A DNA stretch of 64,000 nucleotides from an uncultured Prevotellaceae bacterium (lineage in GTDB: Bacteria > Bacteroidota > Bacteroidia > Bacteroidales > Bacteroidaceae): the NCBI GenBank assembly GCA_937898415.1, contig CALDLA010000009.1, forward strand, positions 8,939 to 72,938, read 5' to 3'. The notes under the pieces are model-generated. The model searched no databases and was not told where the DNA came from. It saw only the letters and a list, made by a program, of their open reading frames with translations. The translations under genes were made by a program, and so were the position numbers. Shown here piece by piece: positions 45,134 through 53,379 of this stretch (its first letter is position 1; every line of letters starts with the position of its first letter).

Positions 45134-45187
45134 CACAAAATAATGAAAGCTATTTTGTCACTCCTTTTAGTAGGCTCCAAAAAACGG

Positions 45188-45241
45188 CACTCGAGTCAAA
45201 TCATCGCTTGAGTCGAGTCAGATGATGAATTGACTCGAGTG
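45188..45241. repeat. Palindrome array 5: ACTCGAGT-type units, 22-nt period
   Basis: Three units (CACTCGAGTC, GAGTCGAGTC, GACTCGAGTG) are centred at 45192.5, 45214.5 and 45236.5. The outer two also pair with each other. The array sits just after hsdR. Confidence 0.75.
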
Positions 45242-45335
45242 AATGTTTTTTTAAGCCATGTTTTAAGTCATTAATCATCAAGGCTAATTTCATATCGGCC
45301 GTCGTCTCTGCATCCACAACTTAAATATAGAGTCA

Positions 45336-45475
45336 TCAAATGTTACAGAATGTTATGGAGTCGGAAAAATCTGCTATCTGCTGGAACTCATCAAGGCACA
45401 CTATGAGACGTATGTTCTTCTTTTGAGCAATCTTCTGTGGCAGTTGAAGATTATCATAATCTACAGCATTTGTAT
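45336..45475 (-). pseudogene. Fragment of an AAA ATPase with Walker B
   Basis: The minus strand reads LQLPQKIAQKKNIRLIVCL, then DEFQQIADFSDS, in one frame and stops at 45336. This is the Walker B region of the same ATPase family as the remnants at 35295-36387 and 45873-46211. Nothing of the N- or C-terminus remains beside it. A TAACTTTG promoter-like box lies at its upstream end (45480-45487). Confidence 0.65.
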
Positions 45476-45668
45476 GCTGCAAAGTTATGTATTTTTTTTA
45501 TTAGTAACAAACTTCTTACTAATTTTTTAATGACTTTTATAGAATCAATACCCGCCGAGACCTTGTTGAGATTGGTCGTACCATCGTTATTGACAATTCA
45601 TAAGGTTCTTCTGCCATTTTGTTGAACACTTGTAAACAATTCGGATAAAGTTCTTATTTTCATCTGAA

Positions 45669-45762
45669 GATACCCTCAAACTGTTGAGTCGACTCATTCG
45701 ATCAAATGAGTCGACTCGTTCGATCGAATGAGTCGACTCAACGCTTCGAACGAGTTAATTAA
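45669..45762. repeat. Palindrome array 6: GAGTCGACTC units, 22-nt period
   Basis: GTCGAC centres lie at 45690.5, 45712.5 and 45734.5, and a truncated fourth unit (GAGTTAATT) begins at the expected 45752. The outer arms are a perfect 21-bp inverted repeat. The spacers (ATTCGATCAAAT type) are also palindromic. The flank ATACCCTCAAA resembles that of array 3. Confidence 0.85.
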
Positions 45763-45823
45763 TGGAAAACTTGCCTTTTGTGTTAAAAAGACATAGGAAA
45801 CGGCAGAATATAATATATTTTAT

Positions 45824-45854
45824 TTTGCCGATTGCTATACTTTTACTATCTTTG
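45824..45854 (+). promoter_or_regulatory. Full Bacteroidetes-type promoter
   Basis: TTTG at 45824-45827, 19 nt, then TATCTTTG at 45847-45854: an excellent match to the TTTG-N19-TAnnTTTG pattern. It stands 19 nt before the ATG of the ATPase remnant, so a dead gene has kept its promoter. Confidence 0.6.
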
Positions 45855-45872
45855 CGGCAAAATTAGACAATT

Positions 45873-46211
45873 ATGAGTACTGTCATTGGAAGAAAAAAGA
45901 AATAGAAGTCTTCCATTTCCGCATGGAATATAAAGGGTGATGAAACGAGGGCTGGTGCGCAAGTGGATCTGCTTATTATCAGGGCTGACAACATCGTCAA
46001 CCTCTGCGAGATGAAATTCTGCGACTCACCTTATTCTATTGATAAGGAAGAAGAGACAAAGATGCTTCATCGGGAAAATTTGCTAAAGGAGACGCTTTCT
46101 TCTAAACAAAAAGTGCATCTGACATTGATAACTACTTATGGACTTGTGCAAGGTAAGCATAGCGGAAAAGTTCAGAGGGTTGTTACGTGCGATGACTTAT
46201 TCAAGAAATGA
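45873..46211 (+). pseudogene. Decayed AAA ATPase (DUF234 family), core deleted
   Basis: The gene starts MSTVIGRKKK and meets a TAG, then continues in the same frame with the C-terminal end only (SSISAWNIKGDETRAGAQVD to DDLFKK). The C-terminal 80 residues match the end of the remnant at 35295-36387 (INLCEMKF against VNLCEMKF; DDLFGK against DDLFKK). About 300 codons, the whole ATPase domain, are gone. Confidence 0.8.
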
Positions 46212-46270
46212 AATCACCTCTATCAGTATAAGTCACGTTGAGGGGGAATCGTAAGAAAGTTTCCGTAAAA

Positions 46271-46302
46271 TTTGGAGGTATCAAAAATAATTCCTATTTT
46301 TG
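46271..46302 (+). promoter_or_regulatory. Promoter of the DUF4160/DUF2442 pair
   Basis: TTTG at 46271-46274, 20 nt, then TATTTTTG at 46295-46302. It would transcribe from about 46309, a short leader before the ATG at 46332. Confidence 0.6.
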
Positions 46303-46331
46303 CACCAAAAAGAGCAAAACATTATAGGATT

Positions 46332-46601
46332 ATGCCAGAAGTATTCAGATTTTTTGGTTTTTCTTTCTTCTTTTACAGCAGGGAGCATGAACCACCACAC
46401 ATTCATGTGGAAGGCAATGGTGGTATGGCAAAATTCGACTGGGACGGAGAGGAATTCGTGCAAGTTGAAAAAACTGGGATAAAAGCCAACGACTTTAAGA
46501 AGATCAAGAAGATGGTTGATGACAACTTAAGCGTTGGAAAGAGTATTTTGACAAAGACAAAAGGGAGGACTGAACATGAAGATCACGAAGATTTGGTTTG
46601 A
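46332..46601 (+). CDS. DUF4160-family protein, possible toxin partner
   Basis: This 89-residue protein matches the DUF4160 family: MPEVFRFFGFSFFFYSREHE is followed by PPHIHVEGNGGMAKFDWDG (about 22-40), with the family HIHV core. Family members are small and usually encoded directly before a DUF2442 gene. Such pairs have been suggested to be toxin-antitoxin-like, but the activity is not established to my knowledge. The start at 46332 was chosen because it follows the promoter and fits the family. It overlaps the next gene by 26 nt. Confidence 0.88.
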   Translation: MPEVFRFFGFSFFFYSREHEPPHIHVEGNGGMAKFDWDGEEFVQVEKTGIKANDFKKIKKMVDDNLSVGKSILTKTKGRTEHEDHEDLV

Positions 46602-46977
46602 TGCCGACTATATTTATGGCAAGGACGAAAAAGAAAAGGAGTACAAGCAATCATTGCTATGGTATCCAAAGTTGCGTGATGCCTCTGACGATGTACGCAG
46701 TAAATACACCTTCGGAATGGGCGGTATCCATTGGCGCGACCTTGATGAGGACATAAGTTTTGAGAGCTTCGAGTACGAGGATGCCGAACCGAGCGCTTTG
46801 CAGCGTTTCTTCTTGACACACAAAGAAATCAACATAGCAGAGTTTGCCCGTTCAATGGGCTTAAACCCTACGTTGCTCCGAAATTACATAAATGGCTTCA
46901 AAAAGCCTTCGAAAGAACGTGAAGAGGAAATCATTTCCCGTATTCACAAATTGGGTGAAGAGATGTTGGCTGCTTAA
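46576..46977 (+). CDS. DUF2442-family protein fused to a helix-turn-helix domain, possible antitoxin
   Basis: This 133-residue protein has an N-terminal DUF2442 domain (about 1-75, KITKIWFDADYIYG with LLWYPKLRDAS) and a C-terminal helix-turn-helix of the Cro/XRE kind (about 82-120, INIAEFARSMGLNPTLLRNY). The HTH suggests that it binds DNA and may regulate the pair, as many antitoxins do. The 26-nt overlap with the DUF4160 gene implies coupled translation. Confidence 0.87.
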   Translation: MKITKIWFDADYIYGKDEKEKEYKQSLLWYPKLRDASDDVRSKYTFGMGGIHWRDLDEDISFESFEYEDAEPSALQRFFLTHKEINIAEFARSMGLNPTLLRNYINGFKKPSKEREEEIISRIHKLGEEMLAA

Positions 46978-46992
46978 ATACCAGATTAGTAT

Positions 46993-47691
46993 ATGGATGC
47001 AAAAAGAATACTGGGCTATCTGCGCCAGATTATGGCGAACAACAACCGCGAATGGTTCCATGCCAACCATCAGGAGTATGAGGCAGTGCGGGCTGAGTGG
47101 GAGCGGGGTGTGCAGCAGGCCATCGGACGTATCATCACCTTCGATCCCACGGTGGCTACACAGACAGTGAAGGACTGTACTTATCGCTTCAATCGCGATA
47201 CACGTTTCTCGACAGACAAGTCTCCCTACAAGAATCACTTCGGAGCCTACATCAATGCACACGGCAAGAAGGCGCTGCGCGGCGGCTATTACCTGCACAT
47301 GGAGCCCGACAGCTGTCTGCTGGCCGTCGGCAACTACTGGCTGCCAACGAATATCCTCACGGCTTGTCGTAATGAGCTGATGGCTAACGAGGAGCAGTGG
47401 CTGCGCTGCGTCGATACGCCAGCGTTCAAGAAGCTTTTCGCTGACGACGGCAACGCTACGTGGGAAAGTGCGCAGGGCTTCGGCATGTCGAAACTGAAGA
47501 CCAGCCCGTCAGGCTTCCCACGTGACTATGCCTACGTGAACTTCCTCCGGCTGAAGGACTACTGCGCCTGGCATCGCTTCGATAATGATTTCTTCGAGGG
47601 CGATGCCTGGCTCGATGAGATGGAACACGTCTTCCGAACAGCCAAGCCCATGATGGACTTTATGAACGCCGTTATCGATGACTACGAATAG
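46993..47691 (+). CDS. DUF2461-family protein (TIGR02453)
   Basis: This 232-residue cytoplasmic protein belongs to the DUF2461 family of unknown function. The family features seen are YLRQIMANNNREWFHANHQEY near the start, the region RFNRDTRFSTDKSPYKNHFGA (about 70-90, split here as RFNRDTRF and DKSPYKNHFGA), and the later SPSGFPRDYAYVNFLRLKDY segment. It follows the DUF2442 gene by 15 nt and may be cotranscribed. No catalytic motif is evident. Confidence 0.88.
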   Translation: MDAKRILGYLRQIMANNNREWFHANHQEYEAVRAEWERGVQQAIGRIITFDPTVATQTVKDCTYRFNRDTRFSTDKSPYKNHFGAYINAHGKKALRGGYYLHMEPDSCLLAVGNYWLPTNILTACRNELMANEEQWLRCVDTPAFKKLFADDGNATWESAQGFGMSKLKTSPSGFPRDYAYVNFLRLKDYCAWHRFDNDFFEGDAWLDEMEHVFRTAKPMMDFMNAVIDDYE

Positions 47692-47728
47692 CTGATTTCC
47701 ACAACTTTGCCATTTAAAAATCTGACAT

Positions 47729-50700
47729 ATGAAGAAACTATTATTGTTGTTAGCGTGTGCTTTCCTTGGATTAGTGGCACAGGCAGAGAAAGTGACAGAG
47801 CGAGAGGCTCTGCAGAAAGCCCAGCAGTTTATGCAGGGCAAGGTATTCAAGCATAGCGGCATGAGGAAGCGTGCTCCGCAGAAGGATAGAGGCAGTGCGG
47901 GCTACTATGTTTTTAATGCTGAGAACAACGGCGGCTTTGTCATTGTGGCAGGCGATAACCGCCTGAAGGACATTCTCGGTTATTCCGAGAGTGGCAGCTT
48001 CAGCATGGATCAACTGCCTGACAACGTGAAGTGGCTGCTGGACTACTACGACGAGATTGCCAATGCACCTTCCGATGGTGCCCAGCATCTCAGCGCCCCT
48101 GCTTCAGCCAGCAGGCCGGAGGTGCAGCCGCTGGTTACGACGAAATGGGATCAGTGGGCTCCTTACAACAATCACTGCCCCGTAGTGAATGGACAGAAGT
48201 CTCCTACGGGCTGTGTGGCCACGGCAATGGCACAGGTCATCAACTACTTCCAGTGGCCTATCAACGAGGTGAGGTCGGTAGCAGACTATACATCGAATAC
48301 GGAGCAGGTCTATATGCCAGAACTTCCTGCCCGTAAGATTGGATGGTACAGCATGACTGACGACGAAATCGCCTGGCTGATGCGCTATTGTGGCCAGGCC
48401 GTCACGATGGACTACATGCCCATCGAGTCGGGAGCCCGTGCCATCGATATTGCCGGTGCCCTGATATCGGTCTTCAACTACAGCAAGACGACCACGCTTG
48501 TAGGCCGCAGCTCCTATTCCGATGCTGAATGGGAGGAGTTGATCTACAACGAACTGACTGTGGGACGCCCTGTGATCTACAGTGGTGACGCGGGAAACGG
48601 CTTGTCGGGCCACTCCTTCGTCCTACATGGCTATAAGGACGGCCTGTTCTGTGTGAACTGGGGCTGGAGCGGACAGTGTGACGGCTATTTCGCCTTGACC
48701 AACCTGAGTCCCAACGACATGCAGCACTACACGGAAAACCAGAATGCCATCATCGCAATCCAGCCTGCATCTAACAACAATGACGATGCTATAGATGCTG
48801 CTTTCGAGCGTACCATTCAACTTGACAAGGCTGGCACGCTGGCCGACATGATTCCTGAGAAGGAACGTGGCAGTATCAAGAAACTCACCATCGCTGGCAA
48901 CCTGAATGGTGACGACATCTATGTGATTCGAGAAATGGCGAATTCCAGCTTGCAGACGCTCGACATGAAGGATGCCAGGATTGTGAAGGGTGGAAAGGCG
49001 TACTACAGGAGCTATACAACTGAGGATGATGTGGTGGGCGAGAACATGTTCTCTGGGTGCCAAGCCCTGCAGACGCTCATCCTTCCCTCCAGCATCAAGT
49101 CCTACAAGTTAGGTGCCTTTTCTAGTACCGACTTGCGTTCTTTCGTCGTGCCGAAGACCGTCACCAGCATAGGCCGAGGCCTCTTCACGGGATGCAAGAA
49201 CCTGGGGGCTATAGAGGTGGAGGAGGACAACCCCACCTACTACTCGCCTGCCGGCAGCAATGCCATCATCGAGCGTGCCACGAACACGCTCATTGCCGGC
49301 TGTCCTGCTACCGTCATCCCTGAGGGCGTGACCACGATAGCAACCTTTTCTCTCTCCACGAACATTCTCGGCATAACGTTGCCTGAGAGCCTGACAACCA
49401 TCGAGCCAAATGCTTTTGAGGGCGCACCGCTGAAATACCTGCATATTCCCAAGAATGTCACGTCGATAGGAATGGCAGCATTCAGCGTTGCTCTTTTGCA
49501 AGGCATTTCGGTGGATAGCGAAAACACCGTCTATGATAGCAGGAATAACTGTAACTGTTTGATTGAGACGGCCACGAACACCGTCCTGATGGGCAGTGCC
49601 GGTTCTGAAATTCCAGAAGGCATTGAGGCCATCGGCGATGCGGCGTTTCGTTACAACGATATAAGAACTGTCACACTGCCACAGTCGCTGAAGCACATAG
49701 GCAAGTTGGCCTTTGAAGGTATCTGGTTGCGTTATCTGGAGATTCCCTCCAATGTCACCACCATTGGCAGCTCTGCTTTTGGCTTCTTCAAGCCGAAGGT
49801 GTGCCGGGTAAAGTGTCAGACGCCGCCCACCATTGATGCCACCACCTTTAACCAGGTTTCGCCGGAAGCCAGGCTGATAGTGCCTGACGGTACGAAGGCT
49901 CTGTATCAGGATGCAACGGGATGGAATGCTTTCTCCACCATATTGGAGGAGTCGGAACTCCAGTCATCACGTACGTTGCATGTGGCTACTGCCGGGAGCC
50001 TGTCGACACTCATCCCTGAGGACGAGATTGACAACATTGAGAGTCTGACGCTGACGGGGCAGCTCAATGCCGATGACCTCCGCTTTATCAAATACAATTT
50101 GTGTGGAGTCAATCAGCATGGCATCTTGCGCCTCCTCGACATGACCAATGCAAGAATAGAGAATGATGCCATCGGCCAAGATGGATTGGCTGGCGCCATC
50201 ACGCTGGAGGAGATTAAGCTTCCCAACACCTTGAAGTCTATTGGCAAGAGTGCATTCATGAATTCGGGCATCAAGAAGATTGTTATTCCCAAGTCTGTCA
50301 CTAAGCTGGACTTCGAAATCTTCTATCAATGCCATAGCCTGGCATCCATCAGTGTTGAGGCCGGCAACCCTGTGTTCGACTCTCGTGAGGACTGCAATGC
50401 CATCATCGAGACCTCTACCAATATCCTGCTCATTGGCTGCCGCTCCACCATGGTGCCGGCCAGTGTGGTGGGCCTTGGCAGATCTTCCTTCAGTGGTGTG
50501 AGAGGTCTGACCAGCCTCGACCTGCCCGATGGTGTGAGGAGCATTGACAATTCCGCTTTCTGGGCCGACGAGGGCCTGACCTCCGTCAGGCTTTCCAAGA
50601 GCATCGTCGAGCTGGGTACAGGCCCGTTTGTAGGCTGTTCGAATATTTCGTCGCTTGTCATCGATCCTGAGAATCCTGTCTATGACTCGCGAAATAATTG

Positions 50701-52930
50701 CAACGCCATTATCGAGACGGCCACCAACACGCTGATTCAGGGCTTCGGCACGACAAAGATTCCTGAGGACGTGGTGAAGATTGCGCCTCTGGCTTTCCAG
50801 TATCAGTCTTTGGCCTATATCGAAATACCTGCCGGTATAAAGGAGTTGGGCGAGTCCTGCTTCCGCTTCTGCAACAACCTCACCACTGTGGTCAGCTACA
50901 TCAAGAAGCCGTTCCCCGTCAGTTCCACGGTATTCAGCGGCTCAAACATGGAGACGGCTGTGCTCTATGTCCCCTTCGGCACAAAGAACGCCTATGCTGC
51001 CACTTCTGGCTGGGGTTCCTTCCCGAAGATTATCGAGATGGATCCTACCGATGATGAGCTTGGACAGTATGCCGCCAGCGTGGCTGTATCCGACTTCGGC
51101 ACGCATTATGCCGGACTGAACACGCTGGTCGACGTGCCCGTCTACATGGTGGGTGGCAGCATCGACCCCATCACCAACATCGACTATACTATTACCACCG
51201 GCGACAACGTCTATCAGGGGCATATCGACATCTCGCCCCTCTCCTATATGATGACGGCACAGGTGCTCATACCTTTCCCTGCCGATGCCACCGTTGGCGA
51301 GAAAGTGAAGACGCTGACCATCACCAAGGTGAACGGGGTGGATAACGAGGCGACCGAGAAGACAGCCACCGGTACGCTGGTCACCGTGAAGCGCAAGCCC
51401 AAGTTCGTGCCGCTGGTCGAGGAGGCTACTGGCACCTGGTGCGGATGGTGCCCCCGTGGTGCCACTGGCCTGAAACTGCTCAACAAGACCTTCCACGATG
51501 ACGTCGTTACCGTTGCTGTGCATAGCAACGACCTCATGGAACTGCCCGGCTACAGCGTCAATGCCACCAGCTTCCCCAGTTGCCAGATCAACCGTGTCGA
51601 GGTGGTCGACCCCTACTATGGTTCCAGCATCCTTCCCTTTGGCATCAAGCTCGATGTCGAGAATGCCATGCGTCAATATACCATTGGCGAGATAGCGGTG
51701 GATGCCCAGTGGGCCGATGACAGCAAGACGGCCATCAAGGTCAGTACCACCACTACCTTCGTTGAGGACGTCGCCTCGTCGCCCTATCAGATTGGCTACC
51801 TGCTGCTTGAGGATAAGCAGACAGGCTGGAGTCAGAAGAACTACTTCTCGGGCAGCACCATCAACGACCCCAACCTCAAGCCGTTGGTAGACAGCCCCAG
51901 TGTGATGCAGGACGTGAAGTATGACCATGTTCCCGTGGCCACTTGGCAGCACGACACCGGCGTTGTAGGCTCACTGCCTGCCACCATCACCAGCGAGGTG
52001 CCCATGAACTATACCTACACGCTCGACATCACGGGCAACACACGCATCCAGAACAAGGATCAGCTGGTCGTCGTGGCACTGCTACTCAACAAGGACACCA
52101 AGGAGCTCGTCAACTGTGCGAAGTTCAAGTTCACGCCAGATCCCGATCCCTCAGTGATCACCGCACAAAATTACAGTCGCCTCTATGGCGATGCCAACCC
52201 CGCCTTTGAATATACTGTCGAAGGCGGAGACCTCGAGGGAACGCCAGTCATCAGCTGTGAGGCTACGGCCAACTCGCCCGTAGGCACCTATCCCATCGTC
52301 GTGAGCCAAGGCACCGTCAGCAACGAAGAGGTCACCTATGTGGAAGGCACCCTCACCATCGAGCCTGCTCCCCTCACCATCAGTGCTGGCACCTACACCA
52401 AACGCGAAGGCGACCCGCTGCCTGAGTTCACCCTCACCTATCAGGGCTTCAAGAACAATGAGACCAGTGCCGTGCTGACACGCCAGCCTGTTGTCACCAG
52501 CGAGGCCACCGCCAGCAGCGCCCCCGGCGAATATCCCGTCACCGTAGGCGGAGCGGAAGCCCAGAACTATGCCATCAGCTATGTCGACGGCAAGCTCATC
52601 ATCACCGAGTTGCCCAGCTACACCCTGACCTATCTCATCGACGACACCCCCTACAAGACCAGTCTCGTCAAGGAGGGCACCCCCATCACGCCAGAGCCCG
52701 CCCCGCAGGGCGACTACGTCAGCTTCGTGTGGGAAGGTGAGCCTGCCGTGATGCCTGACCACGACGTCACCGTGATAGCCGTTTACGCAACGGGAATCAC
52801 TGAGGTGATGATGGTGCAGCAAGGGAAAGTACGCATCTACACGCCTGATGGTAAGCGGATTGGCAAGTTACAGAAGGGTATGAACATCCTCGTAATGCCT
52901 GATGGCACCACGAGGAAGATATGGAAGTAA
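47729..52930 (+). CDS. Giant secreted C10 (streptopain-like) protease fused to BspA LRRs, thioredoxin-like and MBG domains
   Basis: This 1733-residue secreted protein starts with a signal peptide (cut near AQAEK) and a SpeB-type propeptide (about 22-120). Then follows a C10 cysteine protease domain with catalytic C162 in TGCVATAMAQ and H295 in LSGHSFVLHGY. BspA-type leucine-rich repeats run from about 350 to 1110 (repeats such as LPQSLKHIGKLAFEG and IPKSVTKLDFEIFYQ). An Omp28-like thioredoxin-fold region follows with WCGWC (C1238, C1241). Two MBG-type beta domains (about 1475-1630) and a C-terminal tail of type IX style (VRIYTPDGKRIGKLQ) close it. C10 proteases can degrade host proteins, and BspA repeats bind host or partner surfaces. 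It is single and has no partner gene. Confidence 0.92.
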   Translation: MKKLLLLLACAFLGLVAQAEKVTEREALQKAQQFMQGKVFKHSGMRKRAPQKDRGSAGYYVFNAENNGGFVIVAGDNRLKDILGYSESGSFSMDQLPDNVKWLLDYYDEIANAPSDGAQHLSAPASASRPEVQPLVTTKWDQWAPYNNHCPVVNGQKSPTGCVATAMAQVINYFQWPINEVRSVADYTSNTEQVYMPELPARKIGWYSMTDDEIAWLMRYCGQAVTMDYMPIESGARAIDIAGALISVFNYSKTTTLVGRSSYSDAEWEELIYNELTVGRPVIYSGDAGNGLSGHSFVLHGYKDGLFCVNWGWSGQCDGYFALTNLSPNDMQHYTENQNAIIAIQPASNNNDDAIDAAFERTIQLDKAGTLADMIPEKERGSIKKLTIAGNLNGDDIYVIREMANSSLQTLDMKDARIVKGGKAYYRSYTTEDDVVGENMFSGCQALQTLILPSSIKSYKLGAFSSTDLRSFVVPKTVTSIGRGLFTGCKNLGAIEVEEDNPTYYSPAGSNAIIERATNTLIAGCPATVIPEGVTTIATFSLSTNILGITLPESLTTIEPNAFEGAPLKYLHIPKNVTSIGMAAFSVALLQGISVDSENTVYDSRNNCNCLIETATNTVLMGSAGSEIPEGIEAIGDAAFRYNDIRTVTLPQSLKHIGKLAFEGIWLRYLEIPSNVTTIGSSAFGFFKPKVCRVKCQTPPTIDATTFNQVSPEARLIVPDGTKALYQDATGWNAFSTILEESELQSSRTLHVATAGSLSTLIPEDEIDNIESLTLTGQLNADDLRFIKYNLCGVNQHGILRLLDMTNARIENDAIGQDGLAGAITLEEIKLPNTLKSIGKSAFMNSGIKKIVIPKSVTKLDFEIFYQCHSLASISVEAGNPVFDSREDCNAIIETSTNILLIGCRSTMVPASVVGLGRSSFSGVRGLTSLDLPDGVRSIDNSAFWADEGLTSVRLSKSIVELGTGPFVGCSNISSLVIDPENPVYDSRNNCNAIIETATNTLIQGFGTTKIPEDVVKIAPLAFQYQSLAYIEIPAGIKELGESCFRFCNNLTTVVSYIKKPFPVSSTVFSGSNMETAVLYVPFGTKNAYAATSGWGSFPKIIEMDPTDDELGQYAASVAVSDFGTHYAGLNTLVDVPVYMVGGSIDPITNIDYTITTGDNVYQGHIDISPLSYMMTAQVLIPFPADATVGEKVKTLTITKVNGVDNEATEKTATGTLVTVKRKPKFVPLVEEATGTWCGWCPRGATGLKLLNKTFHDDVVTVAVHSNDLMELPGYSVNATSFPSCQINRVEVVDPYYGSSILPFGIKLDVENAMRQYTIGEIAVDAQWADDSKTAIKVSTTTTFVEDVASSPYQIGYLLLEDKQTGWSQKNYFSGSTINDPNLKPLVDSPSVMQDVKYDHVPVATWQHDTGVVGSLPATITSEVPMNYTYTLDITGNTRIQNKDQLVVVALLLNKDTKELVNCAKFKFTPDPDPSVITAQNYSRLYGDANPAFEYTVEGGDLEGTPVISCEATANSPVGTYPIVVSQGTVSNEEVTYVEGTLTIEPAPLTISAGTYTKREGDPLPEFTLTYQGFKNNETSAVLTRQPVVTSEATASSAPGEYPVTVGGAEAQNYAISYVDGKLIITELPSYTLTYLIDDTPYKTSLVKEGTPITPEPAPQGDYVSFVWEGEPAVMPDHDVTVIAVYATGITEVMMVQQGKVRIYTPDGKRIGKLQKGMNILVMPDGTTRKIWK

Positions 52931-52958
52931 TCTATTTGGACTTTTGCCAGGCACCCAT

Positions 52959-53372
52959 CTACGGCACCTGGCTGACACCTTCGGCGGTGGCGGGAATCCT
53001 GCAGATGCGCCCGTCACCGTCATAGTTCATAGGCTCGGCAATGATGCTGCGACTGTAGCTGGTGCCGTCGGTCAGACCGCCGTTGTGGGAGAAGAAAAGC
53101 CATTGGTTCCTGAAATTGACGATGGCGGGGTGTGTGGTGTTCGAGTTACCGGCAATCTCGCTGATGATGCCCATGGGAGCGTAGGGGTCTGTTCTCGTTC
53201 AGCGCATACCAGTTCTGTGCGTCCTCGCTCACTGCGAACCGCAGTTGTTCCATCAGGTTCTGCTCGCCCCTCCTTCGAAATAGGCGAAAAGGTAACCAGC
53301 GAACTTTTGTCTATTTTGAGCCTGCACTGTAAATGCCAGCCCTAATAGTATTAATAGAAAGGCTCTTTTCAT
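52959..53372 (-). pseudogene. Remnant of a GH43-type glycosidase
   Basis: The minus strand starts with a signal peptide (MKRAFLLILLGLAFTVQAQ) and the family opening AGYLFAYFEG, then shifts frame to LMEQLRFAVSEDAQNWYALN. It jumps straight to a C-terminal segment GIISEIAGNSNTTHPAIVNF. Most of the beta-propeller, including the acid residue region, is deleted. It lies 8 nt downstream of the GH30 gene, in the place of an operon partner. Confidence 0.75.
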
Positions 53373-53379
53373 GTTCGTT

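Noticed and set aside
45437..45625. A 62-codon plus-strand open frame in the gap after hsdR
   Set aside because: No ribosome-binding site, no family likeness, and the minus strand holds an ATPase fragment.
36388..46331. Insertion sequence or integrase as carrier of the defence island
   Set aside because: No transposase or integrase frame and no long terminal repeats were found; only the palindrome arrays flank it.
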